Source of the DNA: SIG77 sp045589595
Lineage (GTDB): Bacteria > Verrucomicrobiota > Lentisphaeria > Victivallales > UBA1829
DNA: 64,000 nt
Assembly: GCA_045589595.1 (NCBI GenBank)
Contig: JAZNPK010000037.1
Coordinates: 58,133-122,132 of the forward strand
Direction of reading: 5' to 3'
Below are positions 60,359-64,000 of this stretch, piece after piece (position 1 is the stretch's first letter; the number at the start of each line of letters is the position of its first letter). Both the position numbers and the translations under genes were made by a program. The notes beneath the pieces were generated by a model. That model made no database searches and had not been told where the DNA came from. It worked only from the letters and a program-made list of their open reading frames with translations.

Positions 60359-61029
60359 TGGCTGCTTTCGGTTCTGTTTTGAAAAAAGGCATCTGGCAGG
60401 AGAACCCCGTGCTTGTTCTGGCGTTGGGGATGTGCCCCACGCTCGCCACAACTTCCAATGCGTCCAACGCTCTGGCGATGGGGATCGCCACCATGTTTGT
60501 GCTGTTGTGCAGCAATATGGTGATTTCTCTGATCCGCAACATCGTGCCGGGCAAGATCCGTATTCCTGTCTATATCGTTGTGATCGCCACTTTTGTTACG
60601 ATCGTTGATATGCTGATGAAAGCCTATGCGCCTCCTGCGATTTACAATGCACTCGGGATTTTCCTGCCGCTGATCGTTGTGAACTGTATCGTGCTGGGCA
60701 GAGCGGAAGCATTCGCCTCCAAGAACAATCTGTTCCTGTCTGTTGCGGACGGTGTCGGTATGGGGATCGGTTTCACGCTGGCGCTTGTGCTGCTGGGTGC
60801 GATCCGTGAATTTCTGGCGGCGGGTACGCTTTTCAATGTGAGTCTCCAGTGCTGGGATTCCGGGTTCTCCGTTATGGGACAGGCGCCGGGCGGATTTATT
60901 CTTCTCGGTTTCATTCTTGCCGGTATGAACCTGCTGAATATCCGCAAAGCGAAAAAATCCGGTCTGCGTTATGAAACGCCGCAGGAACTGGATTGCCGCC
61001 ATTGTGCCATTTGCAAATTCAGCGAGTAA
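60358..61029 (+). CDS. rnfE: Rnf complex subunit RnfE
   Basis: 223 residues, six membrane helices, homologous to RnfA. Motifs are GMCPTLATTSNASNALAMG near the N-terminus and LPLIVVNCIVLGRAEAFA mid-protein, with the paired cysteines of the shared iron-sulfur site. The C-terminal 30 residues are cytoplasmic and contain a CRHCAICKF cluster not typical of all RnfE. Closes the complete six-gene set. Confidence 0.96.
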   Translation: MAAFGSVLKKGIWQENPVLVLALGMCPTLATTSNASNALAMGIATMFVLLCSNMVISLIRNIVPGKIRIPVYIVVIATFVTIVDMLMKAYAPPAIYNALGIFLPLIVVNCIVLGRAEAFASKNNLFLSVADGVGMGIGFTLALVLLGAIREFLAAGTLFNVSLQCWDSGFSVMGQAPGGFILLGFILAGMNLLNIRKAKKSGLRYETPQELDCRHCAICKFSE

Positions 61030-61032
61030 TTT

Positions 61033-61350
61033 ATGGCTGATCTGCAATTCCGTCAGGGGACCGTGTATGAAAATGAGGCGGACGGAGCCCGCCTGCTGTT
61101 GATCCATCACGATCCCATGAACCTGCGTTCCATGGCAGTTCCCGGCAGTCCGGATGGAAATTTTGATTGTGCTGCACCTGCCATGATCGCCATTGACGAC
61201 ATCATAGCCCTGCGGAAAAGCGGTTCCTGGCGCGAACTTGGTGATGTTCCGCCGGAAGTTTTTGCGCAGATCCTGGATGCCGTGATCAATACTGCCGGCG
61301 ACCGTTTGCCGGAAAATGATCTGCGTGCGCTCAAAGCCCTGAAAAAGTAA
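61033..61350 (+). CDS. Small conserved-looking protein of unknown function after rnfE
   Basis: 105 residues, 3 bp after rnfE and 21 bp before the amidohydrolase gene, so it lies in the rnf transcript. Early strands (ARLLLIHHD) and later helices (EVFAQILDAVINTAGD); no signal peptide, no membrane helix and one cysteine. The codon use matches its neighbours, so I take it as a real gene. I do not recognise the family. Confidence 0.65.
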   Translation: MADLQFRQGTVYENEADGARLLLIHHDPMNLRSMAVPGSPDGNFDCAAPAMIAIDDIIALRKSGSWRELGDVPPEVFAQILDAVINTAGDRLPENDLRALKALKK

Positions 61351-61371
61351 TACAGAATAAAGGTTTTTACA

Positions 61372-62157
61372 ATGTCTCTGATGAAATTTGATTACGATTT
61401 TGAGATCATTGACGCTCATATCCATCCCTTCATTGATCAGGCAAATTCCATTGCCCCCTACGGCGCCCCGACAACGCTGGAAGAATATACCGGCGAACTC
61501 AAAAAGATTGGTACGGATCGGGCTTGCGGTTCTCTGGTCGTTAAAAATCATGAATGTACATGGGACGACATCAAAGCCGCCAACCGTGAGACCCTTGCCA
61601 TTGCGGACCGGTATCCGGGATTTTATATTCCCGGCATCCATGTTCACGGCGGATATCCTGCGGAATCCCGGCAGGAACTCCGTGAGATGTACGCCAAAGG
61701 TGTCCGTTGGATCGGTGAACTTGTCCCTTACATTATGGGGACTCAGAACCTGAACAGCGACGGCAATATGCAGATCTGGGAAACGGCATCCGAACTCGGT
61801 ATGCCGGTCAATATGCACTGGGGAACGGAAGAGGAAATCGTGCCTGTGGCAAAAGCGTTTCCGGATCTGAATATCGTGATCGCCCATCCCGGCGATGTGA
61901 GCGATGCAAAGAAACGGATCGACTTCATTTCCGGTCTGCCCAATGTGTGTCTGGATTTTTCCGGAACCGGTCTCTTCCGCTGGAATCTGCTCCGGTACGC
62001 TGTGGATAAACTGGGTGCGGACCGCGTTCTTTACGGATCGGATTTCCCCGTCTGCAGTCCCGGTGTCAATCTCTACGGGGCAATGTGTGAGAATCTTTCC
62101 CGCACGGAATTTGAAAAATTCTTCGGCGGCAACTTCAAACGTTTGACCGGTCTTTAA
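61372..62157 (+). CDS. Amidohydrolase_2-family metal-dependent hydrolase
   Basis: 261 residues with the TIM-barrel metal site of PF04909-type enzymes. DAHIHP (metal histidines) is at the N-terminus, then NMHWG, IVIAHPGD and the late YGSDFPVCSP with the catalytic Asp. Members hydrolyse or decarboxylate ring or lactone substrates. It shares bases with the next start (TAATGG) and follows the rnf genes closely. The substrate is unknown. Confidence 0.9.
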   Translation: MSLMKFDYDFEIIDAHIHPFIDQANSIAPYGAPTTLEEYTGELKKIGTDRACGSLVVKNHECTWDDIKAANRETLAIADRYPGFYIPGIHVHGGYPAESRQELREMYAKGVRWIGELVPYIMGTQNLNSDGNMQIWETASELGMPVNMHWGTEEEIVPVAKAFPDLNIVIAHPGDVSDAKKRIDFISGLPNVCLDFSGTGLFRWNLLRYAVDKLGADRVLYGSDFPVCSPGVNLYGAMCENLSRTEFEKFFGGNFKRLTGL

Positions 62158-63671
62158 TGGAGAAGCAGACACGCAGAATCCTTTTTCTTGCCGGTGCGGT
62201 CCTGCTGCCGGTGATGTGGCTTTTTGTGTGCCGTCTGCTCGTTTTCGGCAGCGCTGAAAATTCGCTGGACGTTTTTTATCATATCCGGATTGCGTCTGAA
62301 GGTCCGGGTGTGTTCCTCGCACGGGAATTTCCCGCTCTGCAGCTTTCCGTCTGGTGTGATACTTTTGCCGACAAGGAGATGCTGTTTCATTTTCTTCTCT
62401 GGCTGCTGACCGGAGTGCGGAAGATTTTTTGTGGTGAAATCGCGCCGCCGTTCCATTTTGAATATCTGTTCTTTCTGCTGCTGATGTCCGGCGCTTTCGT
62501 GTTTGCCGCCAGACAGGGCGGTGTCCGGGCAAGGACCATCTTTGCCGGATGTCTGCTGCCGCTTCTGCTGACCGCAGGAGCCTGTACACGGTTGACGATG
62601 CTCCGTCCCCATCTGTTGTCGGTGGCTCTGCTGCTGATCGCTTTCGGGTTTCTGGCGAAAGGTACATGGAAACAGCGCAGTTTATGGATGCTGCTGCTCT
62701 CATTCATTTACGCATGGAGTTATTCCAATCCTCATTTTATCGCCATTCCGGCATTGGTCTATGCGGTATTTGAGTGGCGTGAACACAAATTCCAGGCATT
62801 TCTGCCGGTACTGACTGCTCTGTGCGGTGTGCTGCTGGGATTGCTGATCCATCCTCAGAGTCCCAACTCTTTTTTGATCTGGAAAGTACAGTCCCTTGAT
62901 GCGCTTGCCGGACCGCTTTCGTCGTCGGCTGCGGATCCCAATCATATTCCCGCCGAACTTCTGCCCGCAAACGGCAGGGATTTTGTCACATCCATTCCTC
63001 TGTATCTGATGGCGTTTGCCAATCTGGTGCTGATCGCCCGGATCGTGGAAAGCCGGGGCAGGGCGCGTCTGCCGGTCCCGTCTGCCGCCGCCGCATTGTT
63101 CGGATTGCTGTTTACAGTGGCATTTTTCTGGATGAAACGCGCGATGGAGTATGCCGCCCCCTTTACTGCGCTGGGATTTATCGGGCTGATGGACAGCGTG
63201 ATGCGTGACGATGTGCCGTTCCCGATCCTGAAACTTCATTGGAAAAAAGCGGCGTGGGGGCTTATGGCGTTGTCTGTGATCCTCGGCTGTATTTCCACTG
63301 CGTGTTACGCCGCCCGCGGAAACGGTTTCCGGGAGCGACCCCGTCTGCGTCAATATCTGGAGACAAATTTTGCGCCGGGGACTGCTGTTCTGAATGCGGA
63401 TTGGAGTGATTTCCCCCAACTGTATTTTGAAGCGCCACAGCTCCGTTGGCAGTGGGGACTGGATCCGGCGTTTTCCCGGGCGGAAAATGAACGGAAAACA
63501 AAACTGCTGACAGCGACGATCCCGGCTGCGCGCCTTGCTGCAGAGACCGGATTGAAACATGTGGTGCTGCTGTACCCGCGTATTTCCCGTGCGAAACATC
63601 TGGAATTGTGCGGCTGGCGGCTGGTGGAAGATATCCCCGGCGAGGCATGGATCTTTTCCGCGCCGGAATGA
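62157..63671 (+). CDS. GT-C-like polytopic membrane protein
   Basis: 504 residues with about ten to twelve membrane helices in the first 400. The first extracytoplasmic loop has LDVFYHIRIASEG, an Asp-rich loop in the position typical of GT-C glycosyltransferases and their uncharacterised relatives. A soluble C-terminal domain of about 115 residues (TAVLNADWSDFPQLYF, KHVVLLYPRI) faces the outside. It probably transfers a sugar from a polyprenyl phosphate, but this is by topology only. Last gene before the tRNA. Confidence 0.7.
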   Translation: MEKQTRRILFLAGAVLLPVMWLFVCRLLVFGSAENSLDVFYHIRIASEGPGVFLAREFPALQLSVWCDTFADKEMLFHFLLWLLTGVRKIFCGEIAPPFHFEYLFFLLLMSGAFVFAARQGGVRARTIFAGCLLPLLLTAGACTRLTMLRPHLLSVALLLIAFGFLAKGTWKQRSLWMLLLSFIYAWSYSNPHFIAIPALVYAVFEWREHKFQAFLPVLTALCGVLLGLLIHPQSPNSFLIWKVQSLDALAGPLSSSAADPNHIPAELLPANGRDFVTSIPLYLMAFANLVLIARIVESRGRARLPVPSAAAALFGLLFTVAFFWMKRAMEYAAPFTALGFIGLMDSVMRDDVPFPILKLHWKKAAWGLMALSVILGCISTACYAARGNGFRERPRLRQYLETNFAPGTAVLNADWSDFPQLYFEAPQLRWQWGLDPAFSRAENERKTKLLTATIPAARLAAETGLKHVVLLYPRISRAKHLELCGWRLVEDIPGEAWIFSAPE

Positions 63672-63709
63672 GCCGGATCAGATGTTTCTGCTTTTTTCAT
63701 TTTCCCGAC

Positions 63710-63737
63710 TTGAAAAAATGGATTCACGGGGTATTGT
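63710..63737 (+). promoter_or_regulatory. Candidate promoter of tRNA-Ser
   Basis: TTGAAA at 63710-63715, a 16-bp spacer and TATTGT at 63732-63737, 16 bp before the mature tRNA. Confidence 0.6.
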
Positions 63738-63753
63738 ATGACACATATTTTGC

Positions 63754-63841
63754 GGAGAGATGGTCGAGTGGTTTAAGGCAGCGGTCTTGAAAACCGCCGT
63801 GGGGCGACTCACCGCGGGTTCGAATCCCGCTCTCTCCGCCA
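63754..63841 (+). tRNA. tRNA-Ser (anticodon UGA)
   Basis: The 7-bp acceptor stem GGAGAGA/TCTCTCC is perfect. The anticodon stem GCGGT/ACCGC encloses CTTGAAA, giving UGA. A long variable arm (class II tRNA) follows, then the T arm CGGGTTCGAATCCCG. CCA is encoded. Reads UCA and related serine codons. Confidence 0.97.
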
Positions 63842-63891
63842 TTTTTATGCTCAAATTTCAACAAAATGTCCCCACTTTTCCCCACTTGGGG

Positions 63892-63920
63892 TTGCAAAAT
63901 GCCCATTGTTGTGCTATAAT
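63892..63920 (+). promoter_or_regulatory. Strong promoter-like sequence downstream of tRNA-Ser
   Basis: TTGCAA at 63892-63897, a 17-bp spacer and a perfect TATAAT at 63915-63920, 30 bp before the ATG at 63951. Confidence 0.65.
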
Positions 63921-63950
63921 CAGCCATAACCTGTTATTTTAGGTATTCGT

Positions 63951-64000
63951 ATGGCAAAAGCAAAAAACAAGGTTGAGTCTGTGAAACTTGAATTCGGATC
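63951..64000 (+). CDS. Start of a further gene, cut by the window edge
   Basis: An ATG at 63951 opens a frame that starts MAKAKNKVESVKLEFG and runs off the window. It is preceded by a strong promoter but by no clear ribosome binding site. A gene with a basic N-terminus next to a tRNA 3' end may be an integrase, but 16 codons cannot show this. Confidence 0.4.
   Translation, partial: MAKAKNKVESVKLEFG

Noticed and set aside
55729..61029. Gene order rnfABCDGE considered as a novelty
   Set aside because: The enteric rsxABCDGE cluster has the same order, so the arrangement is not new.
59947..62703. 918-codon antisense frame across rnfG, rnfE and the amidohydrolase gene
   Set aside because: It crosses several genuine genes on the other strand and shows low-complexity, arginine- and histidine-rich translation typical of shadows.
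63861..63892. CCCCACTT repeated twice after the tRNA, considered as a CRISPR-like or iteron repeat
   Set aside because: Only two short copies without regular spacing; noted only as part of the possible attachment region.

Overview
The window looks like chromosomal core DNA with one accessory sugar block, from a Gram-negative anaerobe. I infer the PVC group, most likely a Lentisphaerota (Victivallis-like) gut or sediment bacterium. The reasons are an outer-membrane set (LptE-like and BamD-like proteins), a complete Rnf complex, DUF4091- and DUF4838-type secreted glycosidase-like proteins, a MoxR/Bat operon and the codon usage. The sequence alone does not prove this placement. Genes are densely packed on both strands with many ATGA or TGATG overlaps. 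I see no CRISPR array, insertion sequence or rRNA. There is one tRNA-Ser at the right edge.

Layout. 1-1752 (-): an incomplete polytopic membrane protein and a CPBP protease. 1951-5972 (+): MoxR ATPase, DUF58 protein, BatD-like anchor and VWA protein, closed by a terminator. 6129-19563 (+): accessory carbohydrate block. It holds a ROK regulator, an SDR, a secreted DUF4091 protein, a secreted CBM9-like protein, a secreted helical-repeat protein, a split transketolase and a second SDR, then a terminator. A second unit follows with its own candidate promoter: an AroD-like lyase, a DUF4838 glycosidase-like protein and a DgoA-type aldolase. 19620-30163 (-): LepB, LepA, an EF-hand membrane protein, a WecA-type transferase, a lipoprotein, a thioredoxin and PurL. 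30269-39820 (-): an FMN riboswitch heads ribBA-ribH-nusB-ftsY-ribD-ribE and an unknown gene; then come McsA, a McsB-like protein and an orphan histidine kinase. 39910-42650 (-): a CobS-like membrane protein, PlsC and a glycosyltransferase. 42822-49763 (+): BamD-like and LptE-like proteins, RecX, an orphan solute-binding protein, UppP and a two-component pair. 49748-54472 (-): TsaE, ThiL, MiaB, ProB and a 5'-nucleotidase. 54619-63671 (+): a DMT exporter, rnfABCDGE, a small orphan, an amidohydrolase and a GT-C-like membrane protein. 63754-63841: tRNA-Ser(UGA), followed by a strong promoter and the start of another gene.

How the genes work together. The 6-19.6 kb block looks like an inducible route. 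It would trim or bind a glycan outside the cytoplasm, oxidise or isomerise the sugar with two SDRs, split it with a two-subunit transketolase and finish with a 2-keto-3-deoxy-phosphosugar aldolase. A class I lyase that has lost the dehydroquinate-binding residues sits in the same path. I regard this as the best candidate for an undescribed pathway. Other points worth attention are a McsB homologue without its catalytic glutamates, a response regulator with an excisionase-type HTH in front of the receiver, an EF-hand membrane protein of unknown family, and a degenerate CobS-like protein. Promoters in the window repeatedly show a TTGAAA-like -35 box 16-17 bp from a TATATT-like -10 box.
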